Assembly (NCBI GenBank): GCA_964554185.1 | Contig: CAZKNJ010000017.1 | Location: 1 to 37,429 of the forward strand | DNA: 37,429 nucleotides | Source: CAZKNJ01 sp964554185 | GTDB taxonomy: Bacteria > 4484-113 | Direction of reading: 5' to 3' | Part shown: one piece after another, positions 1 through 8,514 of the stretch | Layout: every line of letters begins with the position of its first letter | How positions within the stretch are numbered: position 1 is the first letter of the stretch | Translations under genes and position numbers: made by a program | Notes under the pieces: model-generated | What the model saw: the letters and a program-made list of their open reading frames with translations, nothing else | Told to the model about the DNA's origin: nothing | Database searches by the model: none

Positions 1-1787
<1,787 letters not shown>

Positions 1788-1802
1788 TGGATTAGCTCCG
1801 CC

Positions 1803-1831
1803 ATTCTAAGCAGGGCGGGAAACGGTGTCAA
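1803..1831 (-). promoter_or_regulatory. Sigma70-type promoter of hppA
   Basis: On the minus strand a perfect -35 TTGACA (1831-1826) is followed by a 17-nt spacer and -10 TAGAAT (1808-1803). The predicted transcription start is about 8 nt upstream of the hppA ATG, so the GGAG motif would be barely, if at all, inside the mRNA. Its -35 overlaps the -35 of the divergent promoter. Confidence 0.75.
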
Positions 1832-1853
1832 CGCGAAGGCCGGCTGGTATACT
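1825..1853 (+). promoter_or_regulatory. Extended -10 promoter of the 1863 gene, probably leaderless
   Basis: TGg-TATACT (-10 hexamer 1848-1853) has a 17-nt spacer to GTGTCA (1825-1830, 4 of 6 matches to TTGACA). The -10 ends 9 nt before the ATG at 1863, so the transcript should start at or just before the start codon. No Shine-Dalgarno is visible. Confidence 0.65.
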
Positions 1854-1862
1854 CTAGCTCTG

Positions 1863-2258
1863 ATGAACCGGGCCGCCAACATCCTCATAGCCGCCGTGCT
1901 TGCACTCGCCTGCCTGGGCGCGGTGCATTACCTAGTGTTCTGGGGGGGATTCTGGCAGTTCGCACCGCGCTTGTGGTGGCTCACCGTGTTCATCGGCGGC
2001 TTGCTGCTTTTCCCGCTGGTGGGGCTGTGGTATCTGCTGGGGCACACCCGCGCAGCGCTGCTGGCGGCGTGTATCTCGGTTATAGCGATTGACGCAGTCG
2101 CAATGGCGGTGGCGGGCGGGCCGGACTTGAGCCGGCTGTCCCTGAGCCAGGGCTTTGCGCTGGAAATAGCAGTGCTGGCCCTCCCGGCGGGGGCCTATTT
2201 TGCCACCCTCGGCATCAGCCTGCTGGTGCGCCGCTACCGCGTTCAGGCCGGAACCTGA
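1863..2258 (+). CDS. Small integral membrane protein, function unknown
   Basis: 131 residues with four hydrophobic stretches (about 7-25, 37-60, 64-84 and 100-124) and a short Arg-rich C-terminus (RRYRVQ), which suggests a four-helix inner-membrane protein. I do not recognise a family. The ATG at 1863 is chosen because a promoter -10 ends 9 nt upstream, so translation would be leaderless. The 3' end overlaps the convergent SpsF-like gene by 16 nt. It is divergent from hppA with overlapping promoter elements, so the two may respond to RNA polymerase competition. Composition matches its neighbours. Confidence 0.7.
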   Translation: MNRAANILIAAVLALACLGAVHYLVFWGGFWQFAPRLWWLTVFIGGLLLFPLVGLWYLLGHTRAALLAACISVIAIDAVAMAVAGGPDLSRLSLSQGFALEIAVLALPAGAYFATLGISLLVRRYRVQAGT

Positions 2259-2968
2259 ATGACCTTCTTGTTTACCATCGCTAGCTCGGGATGGTTCAGC
2301 AAGAAGCCTACCGCCTCCGCCGTCGGAACGATGCCCTGGCCGTTGTACAGCTGGCCGTAGATTTGCGAGAAAACCTCCATGTCATCCGGCGTGTCCAGCG
2401 TGAGCCGGAACTCCGGATGCGCCAGGTCCTTCGGCGGGTCCAGGTTCACGATGTTGAAGGGCGACGGGTTCTCCACCAGGTAGTAGGTCACATGCTCGCG
2501 CATCAGCGGCGTGCGCGCCAGAAAATCGAGCTTGTCCAGCGTCTTGCGGGTGAAAGTCTCGGTTGAGACGCCCAGCGGCAGGCCCTTGGTGAAAACGTAG
2601 TCGGTGGCCGGGTGCTCCTCAATGAACCTGATCTGCTCGTCCATCACGCGCACATCGATCAGCGGGTTGTCGGCGGTCGCCCGCACGATGATGTCCGCGT
2701 GGGTTTCATAAGCTGCGATCAGGAAACGGGTGAGCACATTGGTTTCCGGGCCGCGGGCAACGTGCACCTTGCGCTCTTCAATGGCCTTTAGCAGCTCGTT
2801 TTCAGCTTCGACCTCGGGAATAGCGATACAGATCTCATCAAGTCTCTCTGAAGTTTCAAGCCGGTCAATGATGTGTTCAATGACAGGCTTACCTGCAAGG
2901 TCCGCCAGCACCTTGCGGGGCAACCGCGACGAATTAAGCCGCGCCTGCAGGATTGCGACTTTCTTCAT
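2243..2968 (-). CDS. SpsF-like cytidylyltransferase family protein
   Basis: 241 residues. The N-terminus MKKVAILQARLNSSRLPRK matches the nucleotide-binding start of the cytidylyltransferase/SpsF (spore coat polysaccharide biosynthesis) family. RATADNPLID (about residues 96-105) resembles the family's RxTxDxPxID metal/substrate motif, and REHVTYY (about 158-164) is also typical. Family members activate acidic or amino sugars as CMP derivatives for surface glycans; the actual sugar cannot be told from sequence. The start at 2968 has a good Shine-Dalgarno (AGAGGAG, 7-nt spacing) and a leader of about 85 nt that contains a hairpin. No other glycan genes lie nearby. Confidence 0.8.
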   Translation of the reverse strand: MKKVAILQARLNSSRLPRKVLADLAGKPVIEHIIDRLETSERLDEICIAIPEVEAENELLKAIEERKVHVARGPETNVLTRFLIAAYETHADIIVRATADNPLIDVRVMDEQIRFIEEHPATDYVFTKGLPLGVSTETFTRKTLDKLDFLARTPLMREHVTYYLVENPSPFNIVNLDPPKDLAHPEFRLTLDTPDDMEVFSQIYGQLYNGQGIVPTAEAVGFLLNHPELAMVNKKVIQVPA

Positions 2969-2985
2969 TGGATAACTCCTCTGGA

Positions 2986-3036
2986 GAAAAAAAGAAATAG
3001 GCCCGGCGCAAGTGATTTATCACCGGCCGAAAGCCT
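2986..3036 (-). promoter_or_regulatory. Leader hairpin plus U-rich tract upstream of the SpsF-like gene
   Basis: In the minus-strand transcript AGGC, CGGC and GTGAT pair in nested fashion with ATCAC, GCCG and GCCT (3036 to 2999). The T-rich run ATTTCTTTTTTT (2997-2986) follows, then the Shine-Dalgarno. The arrangement resembles an intrinsic terminator or attenuator inside the 5' leader, although the T-run starts one base off the stem and is interrupted by a C. Confidence 0.45.
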
Positions 3037-3058
3037 GAGATGAAGACCATCCAGCCAG

Positions 3059-3087
3059 AGTATAGCCCAAAGCCCCGGCGAATGCAA
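3059..3087 (-). promoter_or_regulatory. Promoter of the SpsF-like gene
   Basis: TTGCAT (3087-3082), a 17-nt spacer and TATACT (3064-3059) on the minus strand. The predicted start gives an 80-90 nt leader that contains the 2986-3036 hairpin. Confidence 0.65.
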
Positions 3088-3126
3088 GATGCACCTATGC
3101 GTCCACCAAGGTTAAATTCCGGATGA

Positions 3127-3135
3127 TGCTACAAT
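3127..3135 (+). promoter_or_regulatory. Extended -10 of recX, leaderless
   Basis: TGc-TACAAT (hexamer 3130-3135) ends 6 nt before the GTG start at 3142. No convincing -35 is seen and there is no Shine-Dalgarno, which predicts a leaderless transcript. Confidence 0.55.
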
Positions 3136-3141
3136 CGCCGC

Positions 3142-3849
3142 GTGAAGCTCCTGAAACTCAGGTTTCTGCCCCGCCGGGGCGTATACGAACTGAAACTGGA
3201 GGACGGCGAGAAGCTGCTGGCTTCGCCCGATTCCATAGGTGAGTTTCAAGAAGGGGAGGAGCTCTCGACCGCTCTGGTTTCCCGGCTTCGGTACGAATCC
3301 GCCTATCTCGGCGCCCGGGAGACCGCCATCAGGGCGCTGGGGCGCCGGGAGCACTTCACCCGGGAGATATCAGATAAGCTGCGGCGCAAACTGGTGTCCG
3401 ATGAGGTTGTCCAGCGGGTGATATCGGAACTTCAGCGGGACGGCTATCTGGACGACAACCGCGCTGCGGAGGTTTTCATCAAGGAGCGCCTGGGGCGGGG
3501 CTCGCACGGGCCTTTCCGCATCATCAGCGAGCTGGTACGCAAAGGCTATCCGAAGGATGCGGCGCGCGAAGCCGTCCGCCGCCTGATGCCGGCAAGCTAC
3601 GAAGAAGAGATGCTCAGCCGGTTCGTCCGCAAGTACGCGCGCTCCTTTCGCGAGAAGCTGAAACGCGAAGAAGACAAGCTACTGCTGGACGGCGAACGCG
3701 TCAGGAAGATGGGTGGGCCGGCCGGTGTTGAGCGTCACTTACGCGCCAAGCATATGGAGAGAATACGAGCCAAGCTCGTAGCCGCGGGTTTCAACAGCGA
3801 GCTGTGTTCCCGCGCTGCCCGGGAGATTATCCTGGGCCGGCGGGACTAG
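3142..3849 (+). CDS. recX: RecX family regulatory protein
   Basis: 235 residues. RecX binds RecA filaments and limits recombinase activity (family knowledge). The helical three-repeat core is clear: RALGRREHFTREISDKLRRK (about 66-85), then VVQRVISELQRDGYLDDNRA (about 90-109) with the hallmark GYLDDxRxA, then ISELVRKGYPKDAAREAV. An N-terminal extension of about 60 residues precedes the core, as in many RecX proteins. The GTG start at 3142 is chosen because an extended -10 ends 6 nt upstream. recA is not in the window. The last four bases, CTAG, also contain the stop codon of convergent lysS, so the genes meet stop-on-stop. Confidence 0.85.
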   Translation: MKLLKLRFLPRRGVYELKLEDGEKLLASPDSIGEFQEGEELSTALVSRLRYESAYLGARETAIRALGRREHFTREISDKLRRKLVSDEVVQRVISELQRDGYLDDNRAAEVFIKERLGRGSHGPFRIISELVRKGYPKDAAREAVRRLMPASYEEEMLSRFVRKYARSFREKLKREEDKLLLDGERVRKMGGPAGVERHLRAKHMERIRAKLVAAGFNSELCSRAAREIILGRRD

Positions 3850-5342
3850 CGCTTGCGCAACTGGGGGAAGACCATTACTTCGCGAATGCTGCTTTCCCCC
3901 AGAAGAACCATCAGTAGCCGCTCAATCCCCACGCCCAGCCCGCCCGTGGGCGGCATTCCGTACTCCAGCGAGCTGAGGAAGTCCTCATCCAGCTCGCGGT
4001 AGCCCTCCACCGCCCGCGCAATCTGCTGCTCCATCCGCACCCGCTGGTCAATCGGGTCGTTCAGCTCCGAGAAGGCGTTCGCCAGCTCGTTGCAGTTGGC
4101 GAACAGCTCAAAGCGGTAGGCCAGGTGCGGGCGGTCGGGTATGCGCTTGGCGAGCGGCGAAATCGCCACCGGGTAGTCCAGCACAAAGGTAGGCTGCACC
4201 AGGTTGGGCTCCACCTTCTCCGTCCAGATTTCATCAATGATCTTCTCGTAGCCAGCATCCTTGGGCAGCTCAATCCCCAGCTTCTTGGCGCAGGCCACCG
4301 CCGCCTTCCGGTCAGGTAGGTCGGCGACCGCTACTCCTGCATACTCCTGCAAGAGCTCGTCAAACTGCCTGCGGGCGAAGGGAGGCTCGAAACCCAGCGT
4401 CACGCCGCTGGATTCCACCTTACGCGTCCCCAGGCAGGTGTCGCACAGGTGGACGACCATATCTTCGGTGAGCTGCAGGATGTCAGTGTAATCAACATAC
4501 GCCCAGTACAGCTCCAGCATGGAGAACTCGGGATTGTGCCGCGTGTCCACGCCCTCGTTGCGGAAGATGCGCCCGATTTCGTACACCTGCTCGTAGCCGC
4601 CAACGATGAGCCGCTTCAGCCTCAGCTCAATGGCGATGCGCAGGTAGAAGTCGTTATCTAGCGCGTTCCAGTGGGTAACGAAGGGCTCGGCGGTGGCGCC
4701 GCCGCATATGGGCTCCAGGATGGGCAGCTCAAACTCCAGGAAGCCGCGCCCGTCCAGGAAGCGCCGCATTTCGGTGACGATGCGGCTGCGCAGCCGGAAG
4801 CGCTCCCGCGTTTCCGGGTTCATTATCAGGTCAAGATAACGCTTGCGGTATTTCAGCTCCACGTCGGCGATGCCGTGCCACTTCTCCGGCAGGGGCTCCA
4901 GCGCTTTCACGAGCAGCCGGCAGACGGCGGCCTTCACCGATTGCTGGCCGGTGCGCGTGCGGAAAAGCTCACCCTCAACCCCGATGATATCGCCGATATC
5001 CAGCGAGGCCGTCCGTTCAAACTCCTCTTCGCCCAGGGCGTCAATATTGGCGTACACCTGGATGCGGCCGTTCTCGTCGGCAATGTCCAGGAAAGCCGCT
5101 TTGCCGTGCGCGCGCTTGGCCATCAGCCTTCCCGCGGTCTTAACGCCGGATCCCTCCAGCGTCTCAAAGCCCTCTTGCAGCTCGTGTATCGTGTGCGTGC
5201 GGTCAAAGCGCACTTCCAGATAGGGGTCGCGTCCGCCTTCTTTCAGCTTGCGCAGCTTCCATCGGCGCATCGCCGGCTGGTCCTCCGGCGAAGGCTGTTC
5301 TGCCGGCAGCAGTTCTTCTTCAAATGGCCTGAGTTTGGACAT
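3846..5342 (-). CDS. lysS: Lysyl-tRNA synthetase, class II
   Basis: Charges tRNA-Lys in the cytoplasm. 498 residues, the usual bacterial length. An N-terminal OB-fold anticodon-binding domain (about 50-160, VKTAGRLMAKRAHGKAAF) precedes a class II catalytic domain. Motif 2 is YEIGRIFRNEGVDTRHNPEF (about 255-275) and motif 3 is GMPPTGGLGVGIERLLM (about 467-483). GGATAEPFVTHWNALD is a slight variant of the usual GGAxARPFxTHHNALD. The start at 5342 lies 22 nt downstream of a perfect TATAAT, with only GGTGG as a possible ribosome site. The gene overlaps recX by 4 nt tail to tail and is divergent from rsmA. Confidence 0.97.
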   Translation of the reverse strand: MSKLRPFEEELLPAEQPSPEDQPAMRRWKLRKLKEGGRDPYLEVRFDRTHTIHELQEGFETLEGSGVKTAGRLMAKRAHGKAAFLDIADENGRIQVYANIDALGEEEFERTASLDIGDIIGVEGELFRTRTGQQSVKAAVCRLLVKALEPLPEKWHGIADVELKYRKRYLDLIMNPETRERFRLRSRIVTEMRRFLDGRGFLEFELPILEPICGGATAEPFVTHWNALDNDFYLRIAIELRLKRLIVGGYEQVYEIGRIFRNEGVDTRHNPEFSMLELYWAYVDYTDILQLTEDMVVHLCDTCLGTRKVESSGVTLGFEPPFARRQFDELLQEYAGVAVADLPDRKAAVACAKKLGIELPKDAGYEKIIDEIWTEKVEPNLVQPTFVLDYPVAISPLAKRIPDRPHLAYRFELFANCNELANAFSELNDPIDQRVRMEQQIARAVEGYRELDEDFLSSLEYGMPPTGGLGVGIERLLMVLLGESSIREVMVFPQLRKR

Positions 5343-5364
5343 TGGTCACCACCGTTAGGGGCTG

Positions 5365-5370
5365 ATTATA
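5365..5370 (-). promoter_or_regulatory. -10 box of lysS
   Basis: Perfect TATAAT on the minus strand, 22 nt upstream of the lysS ATG, giving a predicted leader of about 15 nt. No recognisable -35. Confidence 0.5.
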
Positions 5371-5401
5371 CCCCGAACCGCCGCGCGCCTCGCTGACGCT
5401 G

Positions 5402-5410
5402 TGCTAGACT
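5402..5410 (+). promoter_or_regulatory. Extended -10 of rsmA, leaderless
   Basis: TGc-TAGACT (hexamer 5405-5410) ends 7 nt before the GTG at 5418. No Shine-Dalgarno. Confidence 0.55.
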
Positions 5411-5417
5411 TCTTCCC

Positions 5418-6257
5418 GTGCTGCGCGAAGAAGTCAACCGGCGGCTGCGGGAAGCTGGGGTCCATCCCGACAAGAGCCTGGGGCAGCACTTCCTGGTTGA
5501 CGATATCGCGCTTGCCAGCATCATCCGCGAGGCCGAGCTTTCCCCCGAAGACACGGTGCTGGAGGTCGGCGCGGGGCTGGGCACCTTGACCGAGGCGCTG
5601 TGCCGGCGGGCCGGGCGGGTTATCGCCTACGAGCCCGACGAGCGGATGATGGCCTTTCTGCAGGCTTCCCTCGCGCCGCAGTTTCCCCATCTGGAATTGC
5701 GCGAGAAGTACATCAACCGCTACGAGCTGGATGAGGTCTTTGCTCACTTCCCCGCCGGCGGCCTGAAAATCGTCACCAACCTTCCGTACAACATCACCCA
5801 CGACTTCATTGTCTCTATCGTCGGGCACATCAAGCTGACCACCGACTGCGTAGTGATGTTGCAGCACGAGGTGGCCAAGCGGCTGGTGGCCAGCCCCGGC
5901 TCCAAGGCCTACGGCAGCCTTACCGTCTACACCCAGACCTTCGCCTACGCCGAAGAGCTGATGTTCGTCTCCCGCGAGATGTTTGTGCCGGTGCCCAACG
6001 TGGATTCGCAGCTGGTTCGCATCCATCAGCTCTCCCGGCAGCCGGCGCTGCAAGATCCCAGTACTTATTTCCGCATTGTGCGGGGCGCGTTCAAGCACCG
6101 GCGCAAGGCTCTTTCCAACGCACTGGTGCTGACCTTCCCGCACCTGAACCGCACCGAGATTCTGCGCCGTCTCAGCCACGCAGAGCTGATGCCTGACCGC
6201 CGGGGCGACACCCTCTCCCGCGAGGAGTTCATCACGCTGGCACGGGAGTTCGGCTAG
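5418..6257 (+). CDS. rsmA: 16S rRNA (adenine(1518)-N(6)/adenine(1519)-N(6))-dimethyltransferase
   Basis: Also known as KsgA; dimethylates two adjacent adenines near the 3' end of 16S rRNA late in 30S assembly. 279 residues, normal length. Motifs: SLGQHFL (20-26), SAM-binding EVGAGLGTLT (49-58), acidic YEPDE (71-75) and catalytic NLPYN (121-125). The C-terminal helical domain follows (FKHRRKALSNAL). One oddity: the usual GDAL-type adenine-binding segment is replaced around residues 96-104 by EKYINRYEL, so motif III is divergent. The GTG start at 5418 matches the predicted transcription start and gives the expected N-terminus. Divergent from lysS. Confidence 0.95.
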   Translation: MLREEVNRRLREAGVHPDKSLGQHFLVDDIALASIIREAELSPEDTVLEVGAGLGTLTEALCRRAGRVIAYEPDERMMAFLQASLAPQFPHLELREKYINRYELDEVFAHFPAGGLKIVTNLPYNITHDFIVSIVGHIKLTTDCVVMLQHEVAKRLVASPGSKAYGSLTVYTQTFAYAEELMFVSREMFVPVPNVDSQLVRIHQLSRQPALQDPSTYFRIVRGAFKHRRKALSNALVLTFPHLNRTEILRRLSHAELMPDRRGDTLSREEFITLAREFG

Positions 6258-6281
6258 GCGCGGCTCCTTTAAGAGGGGCGA

Positions 6282-6310
6282 TTGGCTTGGCAGTTGCCGC
6301 ATGGTAGAAT
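6282..6310 (+). promoter_or_regulatory. Promoter of the amidohydrolase gene
   Basis: TTGGCT (6282-6287), a 17-nt spacer and TAGAAT (6305-6310) with an upstream TGg extension. The predicted start leaves a leader of about 20 nt before the ATG at 6337. Confidence 0.65.
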
Positions 6311-6336
6311 CCGTGGCGCGAGACCGCATTGAGAAA

Positions 6337-7530
6337 ATGATATACACGGGCAAATTCCTGATACCCCGACCGGGCGAAGTCATCACCAGAGGCGCATTAT
6401 GCGTTGACGATGACCGGATTGCCGCTGTTGGCAAGCTGGACGAGGTGGTCAAGGAGTTCCCGCGGCACAAGGTGCGCGAGTGGCCTGATGCCCTGATTAC
6501 ACCCGGTCTGGTAAATGCTCACTGCCACCTGGAGCTGGAGTTCTGCGCCGGGAAGGTGGAGTATGACGGCAACTTCATCGACTGGCTGCAGCGGGTGCGC
6601 GACCTTAAGCATGACTTCATGGTGCTTCCGGGCTACTACCCCGAAACCAGCATCAAAGCCATCATCGCCAGCGGAACCACGACTCTGCTGGACCACTACA
6701 CGATGGAGATGGACTTCCGCGCGATCGAAGAGGCCGGGCTACGCTACTTCGGCTTCCGCGAGCTGTTTGACTTCAACAACCACTGCCCCGACGAGCGCCG
6801 GCTGCGCGAAGCCTCCGTGTTCAGCTACGCAGTTCACTCGCCCTATACCGCCAGCGCCGAGATTGCCCGCTCCGCCTTCCGCATCGCTCACAAGAAGGGT
6901 CTGCCGATATCCATGCATCTGGCCGAGATGCCGCAGGAGCTGGAGTTCATTTTCTCGCACAACGAAGACATTGAACGGCTGCTGCGCCGCGCGGGCGCCT
7001 ATGATGAGAGCTGGCACGGCACCGGCAAATCCCCCGTCGCCTACTTTGATAGCCTGGGAATCCTGTCGCCCCGTACTTACTGCGTCCACCTCAACTACGT
7101 GTCGGCCGAGGATATTGAACTGCTGGCCGGCCGCAACGTCACCCACGTCTACTGCCCGCGCAGCCATGCGTACTTCATGCATCCGGAGCACCCCCTGCCG
7201 CACTTCCAGGTCGCCGGCATCAACTCCTGCCTGGGCACCGATTCCTACGGCAGCAACATAGACCTCAATGTGTTGGGCGAGGCCAAGCTGATGTGGGCGG
7301 AGTTTCCCAAGATGCCGGCGGCGACGGTCTTTGCGATGGTGACCACCAACGGGCTCAAGCCGCTGAGGCTTGACGGCGAGCTGGGAAAGCTGGAGCGCGG
7401 CTACCGCGCCGACCTGGCGGTGTATACCGGCTGCGACGCGGCGAGCTTTGACGAGATAGTCCGGTGGCTGGTGAACCGCAAGTCCGCTGCGTTGGTAGTG
7501 CGCGAAGGCCGCGTCATCCACGAAGGGTAG
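6337..7530 (+). CDS. Amidohydrolase-superfamily deaminase (MTA/SAH/aminofutalosine-deaminase-like)
   Basis: 397 residues. Metal ligands typical of the ATZ/TRZ-type branch are visible: HCH (His62, His64) in PGLVNAHCHLELE, His194 and Glu197 in SMHLAE, His251, and Asp302 in GTDSYGS. CPRSHAYF (273-280) is also characteristic. Such enzymes deaminate purine nucleosides or related heterocycles; the substrate (methylthioadenosine, S-adenosylhomocysteine, aminodeoxyfutalosine or another) cannot be assigned, and no menaquinone genes are nearby. The start at 6337 (MIYTGKFLIP) fits the usual beta-strand beginning. The upstream ATG at 6301 overlaps the promoter -10 and cannot be transcribed from it. Convergent with the M28 peptidase gene, 9 bp apart. 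Confidence 0.82.
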   Translation: MIYTGKFLIPRPGEVITRGALCVDDDRIAAVGKLDEVVKEFPRHKVREWPDALITPGLVNAHCHLELEFCAGKVEYDGNFIDWLQRVRDLKHDFMVLPGYYPETSIKAIIASGTTTLLDHYTMEMDFRAIEEAGLRYFGFRELFDFNNHCPDERRLREASVFSYAVHSPYTASAEIARSAFRIAHKKGLPISMHLAEMPQELEFIFSHNEDIERLLRRAGAYDESWHGTGKSPVAYFDSLGILSPRTYCVHLNYVSAEDIELLAGRNVTHVYCPRSHAYFMHPEHPLPHFQVAGINSCLGTDSYGSNIDLNVLGEAKLMWAEFPKMPAATVFAMVTTNGLKPLRLDGELGKLERGYRADLAVYTGCDAASFDEIVRWLVNRKSAALVVREGRVIHEG

Positions 7531-7539
7531 GGCGCTTTC

Positions 7540-8511
7540 TCAGATGCTAAACCTGCCCGCGGCGTAATTCAACATCAGGTTGCACACGCACAGCCCCACG
7601 ACATGAAGGCTCTCCGCGCTGCACTGGTCCACCGTGTCCCGAATGGTGTGCCACGGAGGAAAGTCGAAGTCAATCACATCGTAGACCTTCACGCCCTGCT
7701 CAATGAACGCGAGGTGGTCGTCCAGTATGCTGTACTGGCCGGCGGTGGTGAAGCCGCGCAGCCCCAGCATTTCCTGTAGTTCCAGCAGCGCGTCGTAGAT
7801 GCCGGGCGCCACCCCTTCGGAGTTCTTCTCGGGCTTAATGTTCAGGCTGGTGTCGCCGATCATGTCCAGCAGGATGCCGAATTTGAGGCGCCGCTTCAGT
7901 TCCAGCGGCATCGTTTTGGCGAAGTGCTCGGCGCCCTTGAACATGTCGCGAACCGTCCGTCCGGTGTCCTCCCCATCCGTCAGGAGAAACAGGATTCCCA
8001 CTTCGTTTGGAAGCTTCTCGTGCAGCACGCGGGCGGCTTCCAGCAGCACCGCCACACCTGAGGCACCGTCGTTGGCGCCGGGAATGGGCGTGTTCTGGTT
8101 CGCCGGAATGTCGTGGTCGGCGAAGGGGCGCGTGTCGAAATGCGCCATCAATAGCACCAGCTTCTCCGCGTCGGGATGGATGTAGCCGGTGATGTTGTGG
8201 AACTGCTGCGTCTGCCCGTTCACCACCGCCTGGAAAGACTGGGTCGCGGTGCTGTCGCAGTACTTCCCCAACTCCGTAAGCATGAACTCGCGGCACTGCT
8301 CATGCGCGCGGCTGCCGGGCACGCGGGGGCCGAAGTCCACCTGGCGCTTGAGCAGGTCAAACGCGCGCTGCCCCGAGAAGTCCACCGACAGCACTTTCAA
8401 GCCCGAATCCGTGGGCAGTATGGGCGTGGGCACAGCGCGTGCCGTGCCTCCGCACGCGGTGAGCAGAGCAGCCAGTGCAGCCGCAAGGATTGTTGGCATC
8501 CCGATTCGCAT
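7540..8511 (-). CDS. M28-family glutaminyl-peptide cyclotransferase-like lipoprotein
   Basis: 323 residues. The N-terminus is a lipoprotein signal (hydrophobic 5-18, lipobox LTAC with Cys20), so it is predicted to be anchored outside the cytoplasm. Zinc-site motifs of the M28/QC fold: AHFDTR (123-128), GANDGASG (145-152), DGED (179-182), LLDMIGD (214-220) and DFDFPPWHTIRDTVD (281-295). The last, with WH, resembles animal-type glutaminyl cyclases, which cyclise N-terminal Gln to pyroglutamate with a single zinc; aminopeptidase activity remains possible. The start is supported by AGGAG (8522-8518) lying inside the last codons of ileS, with a 3-nt gap between the ileS stop and this ATG. It is therefore probably translated from the ileS message. 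Confidence 0.85.
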   Translation of the reverse strand: MRIGMPTILAAALAALLTACGGTARAVPTPILPTDSGLKVLSVDFSGQRAFDLLKRQVDFGPRVPGSRAHEQCREFMLTELGKYCDSTATQSFQAVVNGQTQQFHNITGYIHPDAEKLVLLMAHFDTRPFADHDIPANQNTPIPGANDGASGVAVLLEAARVLHEKLPNEVGILFLLTDGEDTGRTVRDMFKGAEHFAKTMPLELKRRLKFGILLDMIGDTSLNIKPEKNSEGVAPGIYDALLELQEMLGLRGFTTAGQYSILDDHLAFIEQGVKVYDVIDFDFPPWHTIRDTVDQCSAESLHVVGLCVCNLMLNYAAGRFSI

Positions 8512-8514
8512 AAC

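Noticed and set aside
4330..4356. Short tandem repeat TACTCCTGCA
   Set aside because: Two copies inside the lysS coding sequence only; ordinary codon repetition.
6301..6336. Upstream ATG as the amidohydrolase start
   Set aside because: It overlaps the promoter -10 TAGAAT and would not be transcribed; the extra residues do not fit the family N-terminus.
5355..6470. 371-codon open frame antisense to rsmA
   Set aside because: Spans rsmA and the amidohydrolase promoter on the opposite strand; composition is typical of an antisense artefact.
7531..7539. Terminator between the amidohydrolase and M28 genes
   Set aside because: Only 9 bp with no inverted repeat or T-run.
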